Below, in pieces: positions 10,924-20,726 of a stretch of 64,000 nt of DNA. Below the pieces are notes generated by a model, which was given only the letters and a program-made list of their open reading frames with translations, did not search any database and was not told the DNA's origin. Origin of the DNA: Rotaria socialis (lineage: Eukaryota > Rotifera > Eurotatoria > Philodinida > Philodinidae); NCBI GenBank assembly GCA_905331475.1, contig CAJNYU010000495.1, positions 1 to 64,000 on the forward strand. Reading direction: 5' to 3'. Every line of letters begins with the position of its first letter. Position 1 is the first letter of the stretch. Made by a program: the position numbers and the translations under genes.

Positions 10924-11885
10924 CCCAGGCAGATTTGACCTTCAAAAAAACGCGTTAAAATTTCGTAAAAACGTCATTTTTACGATTTTTAGTGCGTATA
11001 AACGCGTTAACGATGGTGAACCCGTTAAAATGCGTACAATTTTTTCGGAATTTACGCGTTTTTTCTCGTCATTTATCATTTCGAATGAAACATAGCAGCT
11101 CTACTTTTTCATTTTTGTTATTTCTGTAGCTATCTGTTTTGTTTCCGTAAATCGTTCAATCAGTCATATATTGTCTACTTAATAATGCCATTTTTTACAT
11201 TCTCTCATATCAGCAATCCGTTTTTTTCCCGTAGCTTTTTCATTTTCCTTCAGTGCAGAATACTAGCAATTTTTTAGAACTTATTGAATCTTCCCTTCGT
11301 ATAGTCAGTTAAGAGCGCATGCCGGTGTTAGATCGGTACCCTTATACGAGTAACTTGATAATGTTCAGTCTTTTAATTTTTAATCGTTCCATTGAGATTC
11401 TTGACTCTAATGTAGGTAAAACCAGTGCTTTTTATTTCGATCTAGTTCAACAACCAGAGTTCAATTGTATGCATGAAATTATAACATACAATTATTTTTC
11501 TAGATTAAGTTCAACAATTGATTCAATCCAATCGTAAGTATGACTTTATAAATTAAAATTACGTTTTCTTTAGATTTAACACAAAAAGCTAATTCAATTG
11601 TAAGTATGAAATGATAAAATAATTTTTTTTAATTTTATTTAGAGTTGAATCAACAATTGATTCAATAGTAAGTATGAAATTCTAACATTAAATTGTTTTA
11701 TTTTTATACAGATTTGCTATTACATTTGATTTAATCGTAGCATAACGATTAAATCAGGTGTTATGCCAAATCTGAATAAAAGTTAAATAGTTTAATGGTA
11801 GAAATTCATATCTACGATTGTATCTCAGGCAAAAAAAAGCGTAAAAACGCGTAAAGTTTTTTTTTAATGTTTGACTGACTGGGTA
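10924..11885. mobile_element. MITE-like element with CCCAGGCAG/CCCAGTCAG ends
   Basis: The left end ACCCAGGCAGATTTGACC is answered at the right by GACTGACTGGGT. Both ends continue into AAAACGCGTTAAAATT-like subterminal sequence (10955 and about 11845, inverted), with several CGCGTT and AAACGCG motifs. About 960 bp. The interior holds the 67-bp units listed next. Confidence 0.55.
11515..11720. repeat. Three about 67-bp units each bearing GTAAGTATG
   Basis: TTCAATCGTAAGTATGA-like sequence occurs at 11534, 11600 and 11668 (position of the GTAAGTATG). Each is followed by an AT-rich stretch ending in TTTAG or TACAG. The units look like copies of a small exon plus intron, or a tandem repeat resembling one. 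Confidence 0.6.
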
Positions 11886-11976
11886 GGTCAGTGTTCCTAA
11901 TAGGAATCTGAAATAGAATATACAAATACACTACGCTAGTTTTGAGCATCATGGTTTCGTACACTTTGTTTCAAGC

Positions 11977-12552
11977 AAGGGTGTCACATTTAAATTTTAA
12001 AAAATTTAAATTTAAATTAAATTGTTTGAAATTCAAATTAGTTAAATTTTGAAAACTAGCAGATAAGCGTAATTTTTGACTTGATTGCTACGATTTAAAG
12101 TCAAATTTGAGTATGTTTCCTGTTTTTTAAAGTTAAAACTAGCAATTCCTCTATGAATTGTGCTATTAAATATATTTTTATGAGTATCCCAGTATTGTGA
12201 AGAAGAAAGATGACGGGTCCTGCATAATCTGTAGAGAAATTTTGACTATTATGAATAAATATTAACCTAAAATATAAGGTTTTTTCTCTCATTTAGTATT
12301 TACAACTGTTAAAGTCACATATTTCTCTCGTAGCAATGATGTGTATCCATCCAAGCAATTTATTAAGTTTAAAATTTGAATTTAAAAAAATTTATTAAAT
12401 CAAGAAATAAATTTTCAAAAATTTAATTTAAATTTTTGTATCAGGAAAATTTTAATTTATTTTAAATTTAACTTGATAGAATTTAATTTAAAATTAAATT
12501 AACTTTTCACGAAGTTAAATTTAAATTAAATAAACTGTAAATTGACACCCCT
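11977..12552. mobile_element. AT-rich MITE with AGGGGTGTCAA-type ends
   Basis: The left end CAAGGGTGTCACATTTAAATT and right end AAATTGACACCCCTA are inverted. The interior consists of AAATTTAAATTTAAATT palindromes. The flanks (TTTCAAG on both sides) suggest a short target duplication. hAT-like by its ends only. Confidence 0.6.
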
Positions 12553-12627
12553 AGTTTCAAGGATCAAAGTGTAAAAAGTATATAAGACGCTAGAAAGTGG
12601 ATTGCTAGCCATATAAGAAAACTTCTA

Positions 12628-12800
12628 CAGCAGTGTCCAAGTTCCCAGGAGTCGGGAATTCGTTAGGAATTGGGAACGCAAAAATGAATGAACAGGAATA
12701 AGTGGTGATGATAAACCAAAGCATAGCAACGTTATGAGGGATTCCAAGGAACTCAAGGAACTCTGGGAAGTCAGGGAGCTCACAAATATGAGGGAAATAA
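12628..12800. repeat. Left copy of a 170-bp inverted pair (partner at 14490-14665)
   Basis: CCAAGTTCCCAG, GTCGGGAA, ATTGGGAAC, then GGACTCCAAGGAACTC-like sequence are shared with the reverse complement of 14490-14665. The pair encloses about 1.7 kb and may be the ends of a degenerate transposon. Confidence 0.55.
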
Positions 12801-13079
12801 GAGCCTGGGCTCAATTCGTTCGGGTTGGACCATCAATATATCGAGTACTATACTTAATTGGCATGATACCTAATCGCGATAATGGACATAATTCAGTGAG
12901 GGCATATCCATTGGCATAATAGATATATGAGGTCACGATGGTGAAATGAGCAAATTTTCTGTTCGCTTAAGAATGAGTTCTGATAGTTTAGAGTGATTGT
13001 TTATTATGCTTTGATAAATTTATACGTTGAATAAAAGTGGAATTTGGGAGCTTCGGATCGTTCGGCTTCGACGATAGTG

Positions 13080-13560
13080 GGATATAGGAGAATCGGGTTT
13101 GGTGAAAAAGGCAGAAAGGGAAAATGCCGAAAAGGAAAACATAGAAGGGGAAAATGCAGAAATTCTAAACATCGAAAGAAAAAGTTAGAAAAAGGAAAGC
13201 ATCGAAAGGTAAATGCCGAAAATTGCGTTTTTTGATAATTTTAACGAAAAAGAAAAATTTATTCGATCATATGATAAAATACAATAAAAAAAAAAGAAAA
13301 ATAAGTTTTTCAGTATTATTTTCTTTTTTTGTGTGATCCAAGTAGTAATGCTAATCCCTTCAATAATTGCTTTGCATTGATTACCAAATCAAAACAAAAA
13401 ATTTTCGTTATCTATAGACATGCTTTTCATTCGACGTTTTCCATTCGACGTTTTCCTCTTCGACGTTTTTACATTCTGCAATTTCCAGCTTCGACGTTTT
13501 CTTTTTAGGCGTTTTTCCTTTCTGCCTTTTCCGCCAATTCCGGAGAATCATAATTGATGG
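13080..13560. mobile_element. Foldback element with GAAAAnGC-rich arms
   Basis: The arms are rich in GGCAGAAAGGAAAA and AACGTCGAA (left, 13090-13220), answered by CGACGTTTTCC and TTTCTGCCTTTTCC (right, 13430-13540). AT-rich centre. The apparent Lys-rich open frame in the left arm is a by-product. Confidence 0.55.
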
Positions 13561-13789
13561 TATCATTCAGTTTTCAAGTGACGAAAATATTCTATCTATG
13601 AAACGTTTCTGGATGCTTATATGGGTAGATAAATAGGTAAATCAGGCTATCTATCTATCCAGATAGCAATTAACAGCGGGCAATATCTAAATATATATCT
13701 GTTTGTTTAGCTATTCCTCTAATGGTGTTGCAACTATTGATAATATTCACATTTACAGAGGAACACACAAATCTAGTTATGACAGTCGG

Positions 13790-14480
13790 TGTCAAGAAAG
13801 GACTGACAGCCTCAGCGGGACTCACAGTACAACATCATAAGTGAGGGTGTCGCGACAGGATTGATAGCCTCAGTGAGATTCATGATAGAACAAATTGACA
13901 GTGACGTTCAATTTGCCGTGTTTAAGTCTAGTACCCATGTGCTTGAAGCAAAATGAAATTGGTGGAAACTTGTGAAACCTATTGAATCGGTTGGTGATAA
14001 TCAGAGAAAAGCCGCGATGAGTCTCTTGTAGTGGAAAGTTGTCAAGTATGTGGGAAATGATGTTATTATTACTGTGTCAAAGATATGGTTGTTCTCTAAC
14101 ACACCAAATTGGGTGTGGGTGAAACAGTTAGAATAGCAACACCCACATCCATAGCCTCAAGAAAAAGAAATGAACGCTCAACATTGCTCTCGCTGTAGCG
14201 ACTGCCATAAAAGCATGAATTTCAACCTTCAAAGTAGCGAAAGCGGTAATGCTACGAACAAACAACCCGTAGCGAAAATTTTAATCTTCTAGACCACATC
14301 AGATCTCTTAATTTGTGCAAAGCATACGAAATTCTTGCACAATAACTTACCTGATAAAGCTTGCTTCATGCAATCAGAATTTGATTGATAACGTCAGTGG
14401 AACAACACAATGCATTTTCGCACGTGAATCTTTTCTTTACAGCAAAATGTTTTCATTTCACATGCTTTCAGCTCAAAATT
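13790..14480. other. No gene seen
   Basis: Contains two related GACAGCCTCAGCGGGACTCA-like segments (13805 and 13870) and a short GGGTGTGGGTG stretch at 14114. No coding frame is supported. Confidence 0.35.
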
Positions 14481-14489
14481 GATCCTATC

Positions 14490-14665
14490 GACCGGTCAGG
14501 AAACCATTGCTTTCCCAGAGTTCCTTGGAGTCCATAACTTCCCTGGGTTCCCTGGCTTCCCTGAGATGCTTCACGCGTTGTGGTTTCACATCGCTCGTTG
14601 TCGCTTATTTATTTTTGAGTTCCCAATTTCCGAAGAGTTCCCGACTACTGGGAACTTGGCCACGT
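14490..14665. repeat. Right copy of the 170-bp inverted pair
   Basis: Inverted relative to 12628-12800 (GTTCCCAATTTCC, GAGTTCCCGACTACTGGGAA). Confidence 0.55.
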
Positions 14666-15134
14666 CTCTTTTTCTTACTTCTAACATAGACGATGTTATG
14701 ATGCCTCTACCTTTTTTTTCCGATTGGATGAAACACAAGGTTTCGATCACCCAGTATATATATTTCTTTTAATCATAAAGGCATGCAAATTTTCGTAACA
14801 GTTACTGTGTAAATTCTGTTTCGTTAGGGTTCGATACACTTTGTTTTGCTGGGTACACTCTTTCATTAGGAACGCTGCTTGTCGCAGATAAAGTTCTATA
14901 TGCTACTAATTCCTCACCTTAAAAAATGTATTCTCTTACAATAATACGACACTTTCTTAACAATACATTTATTTTTCAAGAAAAAAATAGAAGTGTCCAT
15001 TTACAATTTATTTGTTTTTGATTTTAAATTACCCGAAAAGTAAAGTCAAATTTTTAATTAATTTAATTTTTTTGACTGAAAATGTACTTTAAATAAAGCG
15101 AAAATAGACTTTTGATCACCAAAACAAGAGACAA

Positions 15135-15722
15135 TTGATCACCAAATTTATTTTGATTTAATAGATAGTGGATGTCAATATCAATTTGGTTAGATATGTA
15201 TAAATCAAGTAAATGAACATCATTTGATGATTACGTTGCATAGAAATCCTCGCGTTTTTAGTGAAAAAAAATATCAAATTATTGGAGATTTTAGTAGATT
15301 ATAATCGATTGAAATCTTCGAAATCAACGATAATTTGCTTTTTAATCGAACAGCAATCTTAAAAATTCGACAAAAATTTTGATTAAAATCGTATCAAATC
15401 CAGATTATATATATGAGTTTAATCAAGCATACATGATTTTAATATAAGTTTTACCGGATTTTGAAGATTATTGTTCGATTAAAAATCAAAGTATCGTTGA
15501 TTTTGAAGATTTCAATCGATTATAATTCGGATTTTGGTGCAGAAAAATCCGATTATAATCTACTAACATCTCCAATAATTTCATATTTTTTTCACTGAAA
15601 ACACGAGGATTCCGATGCAACGTAATCATCAAATGATGTTCATTTACTTGATTTATACATATCTAACCAAATTGATATTGACATCCACTATCTATTAAAT
15701 CAAAATAAATTTGGTGATTTCG
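15135..15722. mobile_element. Foldback element, about 588 bp, with about 250-bp arms
   Basis: The left arm begins ATCACCAAATTTATTTTGAT. The right arm is its inverted copy ending ATCAAAATAAATTTGGTGAT. Both include CATCATTTGATGATTACGTT or its complement. No coding capacity. Confidence 0.75.
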
Positions 15723-16146
15723 CCGTATCGAAAAGTTGTCTCCTTAAAGGACTTGAGCTGAGTTTCATTCAATAGCACACCATATCCAATATAGCAAATT
15801 GTCTTGAGACAAAGTGCCGTGCGACGAAGTGAGTGGTCACCCTAATCACAACAATACTTAATGAATGTTGTCATCAATCATAAAAGTCAACACCACTTTG
15901 ATACACATAACGCGTTTAATTTTAATTTTTTTATCACAAAAAACTATTTTACGGTAAGGTACAATAATAAACCCTCTTTATTTAAATATACCCTTACTTA
16001 CATAAACCCTTCAGGTAATAAACTCTTTAAAGGTTTAGTATTCTACGATTTTTTTTACAATGTACTCTAAAGAAATCTGAATTTGACTTCATCACGCCGA
16101 GTGAGATAGCATATCGCACTAACATTGAAACTTTTTCAATCAGCAC
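15723..16146. other. No gene seen
   Basis: AT-rich DNA between two foldback elements; the open frame near 15861 has no recognisable feature. Confidence 0.35.
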
Positions 16147-16250
16147 ATTAAAACTTTGGAGAAATGTCCGATTTTTTACATTTTTTAATAATCACTTCAT
16201 TAACGGGTTAAAACGTGAAACATCGGATATTTCTCCAAAGTTTTATTGCG
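16147..16250. mobile_element. Short MITE upstream of the AIG1 gene
   Basis: TTAAAACTTTGGAGAAATGTCCGA-like left end (16147) is answered by CATCGGATATTTCTCCAAAG (about 16221-16240). About 100 bp, roughly 150 bp upstream of the AIG1-type start codon. Confidence 0.6.
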
Positions 16251-16402
16251 TTGCCTGAAAAACAATAGGGGTTGTTGTAACGCGTAAATTGATTATTTTT
16301 GACTGTTTGATTAGTGTCACACACACTCCTCACCCATCTTTCAATTTCTTCAGGCTTTTTCATTGCAAGCATTAGACGATTATCGCTTTTCTGTATTTGA
16401 AA

Positions 16403-17265
16403 ATGGCACGTATTACTCAAACTAATGTTTTGGCAACGGGTGCTCTAAACGAAGTACGCATGATTTTACTTGGCAAAACAGGAACAGGTAAAAATTTACA
16501 ACATTTTAAAGACCATCGACAGTTTCAAACATTCTAGGAAAGAGTGCATTTGGAAATACAATCCTTGGACAAGAAAGGTTTCATCATGAGGATGCTGCGG
16601 ATTCGATTACAATAGAGTGTGCATCAGATATTCGAGAATTCGATGGAAAGCGACTCTTTGTTGTTGATACGCCGGGATTTCTAGATACAAATCAACCAGA
16701 GGAAGTATTACATGAAGAAATCGCGAAGTCATATCAAATGACAGCCAGACCAGGACCACATGTATTTTTGCTTGTCTTTGACATTAAGCAACGATATACG
16801 CCTGAACAATTTGCATCGGTGGAGTTACTTGATAAAATTTTTGGACCCAAAGCTGTTGACAATACAATTATTGTTTTTACTCATGTTGATGAGCTGAAAC
16901 CGAAAGGAAAGACACTTGAGCAATATTTGGAAAAGTTAAAAGATGGACTATCGCATCCTCTAAACAAACTTCTCGATAAATTTCATCGACGCTATTTGGG
17001 GGTAAATAATTATGGATCACAGTCAGAAAAAGATGCCACAGCGAGAATTCTGCTTGATATGGTGAACAAGATGATGGTAGAAAACAAGGGTCAAGTATAT
17101 ACGAATGAACAATTTACGGATGTCGCAAAAGCAGTTGAAACTGAAATGTCTAAAGGAACCTACCAACCATACAAATCTGATGGGTCTTTTGCTTTACTTC
17201 CTCAAACAAAAGCAATAGTTATTGATGGTTATCTCCGCCGCATGTCTAGCCGAAAGACAAATTGA
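16403..17265 (+). CDS. AIG1/GIMAP-type GTPase, 270 aa
   Basis: Two exons (16403-16487 and 16538-17265) joined across a 50-bp GT-AG intron give 270 residues. The intron cuts the P-loop: residues 24-31 read GKTGTGKS after splicing. Residues 72-75 are DTPG (G3), followed by RPGPHVFLLV, a strong AIG1-family signature. FTHVDEL near residue 145 fits the family's G4-like element. The family consists of septin-like, membrane-associated or oligomeric GTP-binding proteins linked to immune and stress responses in plants and animals. No C-terminal membrane anchor is obvious. The ATG at 16403 is the first in frame. The 3' end and downstream sequence exist again, inverted, at 57755-58070. The partner and exact role are unknown. 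Confidence 0.85.
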
Positions 17266-17545
17266 ACATCTTTCTCTTAAACGTAATAAACGAATATTTG
17301 AGTTAAATTCTGCATCCGAACCGTAATTATCTGCAGAGTTGTCCTGTACAAAGATGTTAGTAAATTCTCAAAGCATTAAAAAGCAAAACATGATGAACCT
17401 AGAGTAGACGAAGACAAAAGTCCATACGAATCGATACATTTTGGCATGCCACTAAAAGTTTTCTTAATACTGTGTTTAGGGCTGTAAGTGCTTCAAAATA
17501 TTCTCAAAATCTGGAGCTTTAAAAACCTGTACTGTTAAGATATAA
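17266..17545 (+). repeat. 3' flank of the AIG1 gene, duplicated elsewhere in the window
   Basis: From the last codons to about 17545 the sequence aligns with the reverse complement of 57755-58070 (GAACATCTTTCTCTTAAACG, GGTTCATCATGTTTTGCTTT inverted). This copy lacks about 22-26 bases present in the other near 17423. Confidence 0.8.
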
Positions 17546-17899
17546 TAAAACTTGCGACCTACGCCTACGAAATTAGAAGACAAGTTTCTTTTTAATGAGA
17601 ACATACCACTTGATATGAAATATATCATGATAGTTAAAGAGCTTAGATTAATGCAAAAAAAAATCAATAAAATGAACCAATTGTAGCAACACAATCTTCT
17701 GGCAATATAAGATTCTATGAGAATAACAACAACAACAATACTCTCGTTCAACTATCTGGCTGCTCTGGTAGTTTAAAGTAATATACATAAAATATGATTC
17801 ATAGTATGGATTTCATCATTTCTTTTTTGTTTTGATTCATATCTGAAAGATTGTTGCTTGATGGATAACAGAAAAACAACAACAAAAAAAACAAGATCT

Positions 17900-18492
17900 C
17901 TAAAATGCACTACCACTGAGAGCACCTGTAGCTGCTTGTGGTCCCAAAAGAATCGATCGTTGTTCGTGACTGATTTGTTCCGCAATTTGTAATAATTCTT
18001 TTTGAATAAGAATTGGAAAAACGAGTACACACATACTTGAAGTAATCCTAAACATAAACGTTTGATTTTGAAGTAAAGAGAAAAAAACAAATTCGTATGC
18101 GTTAACACTTACCACCAAGCAGCTGAACGACCTTTATCATAAGCTAATTTTGATGTATTCAACAATGTACTATTTATTGTTCCTAGAGTATTTCGAATAG
18201 TTTCTGGAAACATTTCTTTTAATGCAATAATTCTTTCGAGTGCTGTTTCATCTTCAACGAAATCATCATCATCATCAGTAGCAGGAATCTCTTCGATGGA
18301 CGATACGACAACAGAAGAACTAGTAGTAGGAACGATTGATTGTTGTTGAATCATTGCAATTAAATCTGGATCTATAGCTTCATCATTATCATCGTCATCA
18401 TCATCATTCATTAACATCATTTCTGAGTTTGGTGAAGATTCTAAATTATCCAATGCTGATGAGAGAACTTCTTCTATAATTTCTTCGTCCAT
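17900..18492 (-). CDS. tomm22: Mitochondrial import receptor subunit TOM22, 175 aa
   Basis: Exons 18113-18492 and 17900-18047 join in phase across a 65-bp intron. The acidic N-terminal region (runs of Asp near residues 31-37 and 72-78) fits the cytosolic receptor domain. Then ALERIIALKEMFPETIR matches the conserved TOM22 core (human: ...EMFPERVR). A single membrane helix follows (about 122-142: AAWWITSSMCVLVFPILI). The C-terminal tail RSILLGP is conserved in animal TOM22 (human RQILLGP). TOM22 is the central receptor of the outer-membrane TOM complex, binding presequences through its acidic domain. At 175 residues it is longer than the human protein (142), mainly in the acidic region. TTTCAG lies 13 bases before the ATG. 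It follows malonyl-CoA decarboxylase on the same strand with 173 bp between. Confidence 0.93.
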
Positions 18493-18608
18493 ATTTCTTT
18501 ATCTGAAATCTAAAATCGATCGTGTTCAAAATCAATAATTCTAATTTTCCCTATTGTTTTTGAAAACTATGTCAAAATATATATTTATAAACAGGATATA
18601 AAACTACT

Positions 18609-18636
18609 CTTCTCTCTCTCTCTCTCTCTCTCTCTA
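18609..18636. repeat. (CT)n microsatellite between MLYCD and TOM22
   Basis: About 13 TC units on the + strand, hence GA-rich in the sense of the two genes. It fills the intergenic space between them. Confidence 0.9.
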
Positions 18637-18665
18637 GATAAAATTATAAATAGAAAAATAAATGA

Positions 18666-20384
18666 CTAAAGTAATTTTGAAACTTGTTCATCGACTTGAA
18701 TTTTTTGTTTATCAATATAATCAATACTGTTGCGATCGATTTTATCGAAAGTATAATATCGATAATTCACCATCATCGATAAAGATTGTTTCCAACCACG
18801 TTCACTACGATCGGCTAACCAATTTAGACGCCAAACCACAGCACCATTACGTAAATGAAAGTTAGCTACAGGATCTCGCGCATAGCCTGTTTTCGAATGT
18901 TTGACTTGTGTTAAATAATATGCACAAAGACGCATTAATATTGGTCGAATTTCACCCAGAACTGTTTCATCTAAATGCCATGTTGATGTTGAAAAAAGTG
19001 AATGAAACCATGAACGAATTTCAGATGAAATAATGGATGTCGAAGAAGAATGCAGTTCTTCCAAAAGCCATTTACGAAAATCTAAATAAACGAGAATGTA
19101 AGTATGCAGATCTTTTTTTTTATGTCTTACCAGGAATTGGAGAAAGCGATGAAAATTTTTCCAATTCAGGATGTTCAGCTTGTAATTGGAGTACACAACG
19201 TTTAATCAATGCATTACCCAATTCAATACCTCGAAGACCTAAATACAAACCGGGAAAAACAAAATAGCTTGAATAAAAAGTTTCATTTTTGGCACTCACC
19301 TGGTTGAGTAGAAGAAATTGAATAAAAAATAGCTGAATTAATTAAAGATGGATCTTCGTGAAGAATTTCTTCAGTTACATCGGATACAGATTTAACACGA
19401 TTTAAAACTAAATTTAAACAATAAAAATTGAAATAAAATTATATGAACTCAACGAACTTGTTTGAATAGAATTTGATATATTATCCACTAAACCAACATG
19501 CAGAATAACCAATGGATCATTGGGCATCATATGATGAGTATAAACAAAACATCGACTTAAAAATCAGAGATAATAGAAAGTAGAAATAATATAAAATAAA
19601 ATGTCTTACCGGTACGGTCCCAAACGTCGTTTTAAATCGGTCCAATTTCGAATACGATGCACAGCTTCATACTCAGAGACACGCTGAACTAATAATTATA
19701 TAGATAAAGCTTACATATCCTTTATGAACGAATAGACTATAGTTATTTTCTCGGAATGATCTCTCTAATTCTCGCTGAGAAAAATCTTACCAATTTCACA
19801 GGGACTTTGCCATGTAACACGTTCGACTTGAAGTAAACCTGTTGTGAACCATGTCGCTAATAAATCACGAAGACTTTCACTCATCCGTTCAACATATTCA
19901 GGTGACTCTAAAATAAACAAACAATCATTCTGCGATTCAGGAGCTTCTGGCAAACCGATTTCAGGTAGGAATTTAAGTATATCAGCACGTAAATGAACAA
20001 GTGAATGTACACCATCCGGCTGTCGTCCGATAAGACGAAATAATTCAGCATATTTTGGTTCTGTGTATGAATGAATGTTTTCGCAAGTTTGAATAAAATT
20101 TGAAGACGTCATTTTCTGAATCTTTAATAAAAAAAAGAAAATCGTCCAATTAATAGAGTTTTCTTTTCTCCCTTGAAAAAATTACAAACCTGTGATGGGA
20201 AATTTTCTTCCTGTGGATGATACGTTTTTGCTATGTGTTTAAGAATAGCTATTCTATTTTGTTTGTCACTTTCATCGTATTGTTTAAGAAGTTTTTCAAC
20301 ATTCTTAAAAGCTAATATTGGACTACGCGCGCCCAAATAGAATATTTCTTCGAGCAAAGGTCGAACTGTTTTCGTTATTATCAT
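18666..20384 (-). CDS. mlycd: Malonyl-CoA decarboxylase, 444 aa, seven exons
   Basis: Exons 20190-20384, 19791-20121, 19610-19688, 19458-19555, 19300-19407, 19131-19238 and 18666-19081 keep one frame across six introns. The enzyme decarboxylates malonyl-CoA to acetyl-CoA and so relieves inhibition of fatty-acid import into mitochondria; it acts in mitochondria, peroxisomes and cytosol. Family landmarks: LVHLRADIL, LQVERVTWQSPCEI, EAVHRIRNWTDLKRRLGPYR, AIFYSISSTQPGLRGIELG, SSLSPIP, DPVANFHLRNGAVVWRLNW (the catalytic His is about residue 382) and MVNYRY. The human protein has 493 residues; this one lacks the long N-terminus, and its C-terminus (QVSKLL) ends before the family's peroxisomal SKL tail. 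Two bases before the ATG is TTTTAG, a likely trans-splice acceptor. It lies between UGDH (upstream, 342 bp) and TOM22 (downstream, 173 bp). Confidence 0.93.
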
Positions 20385-20726
20385 TTCTAAAAGGAAATGT
20401 AACTATGCATTAATAAAGAAGAATTCGTTTTTATTTTATTATTAAACATAAAATTTAAATTATTAGGCGAAATAAATGCACGGTTCGATGCCTACAGAAA
20501 AAGAAATCGTTCTTCTAAATCTTAAACAAATATGAATTTATTATTTTTGAATAACGGAAGTCGATTATTATCACATAAATAAAAAGAAAACAAAATATTG
20601 ATTAATAAAAATTCAGATCACAAAGCAGATACTCATATCACACAATATTCGATTATTAGTATAAAGATAAAAAAAAAAAGACAGATCCGAAGAAATACTG
20701 TGTTTATGGAATGTAGTTGTCTTTTG

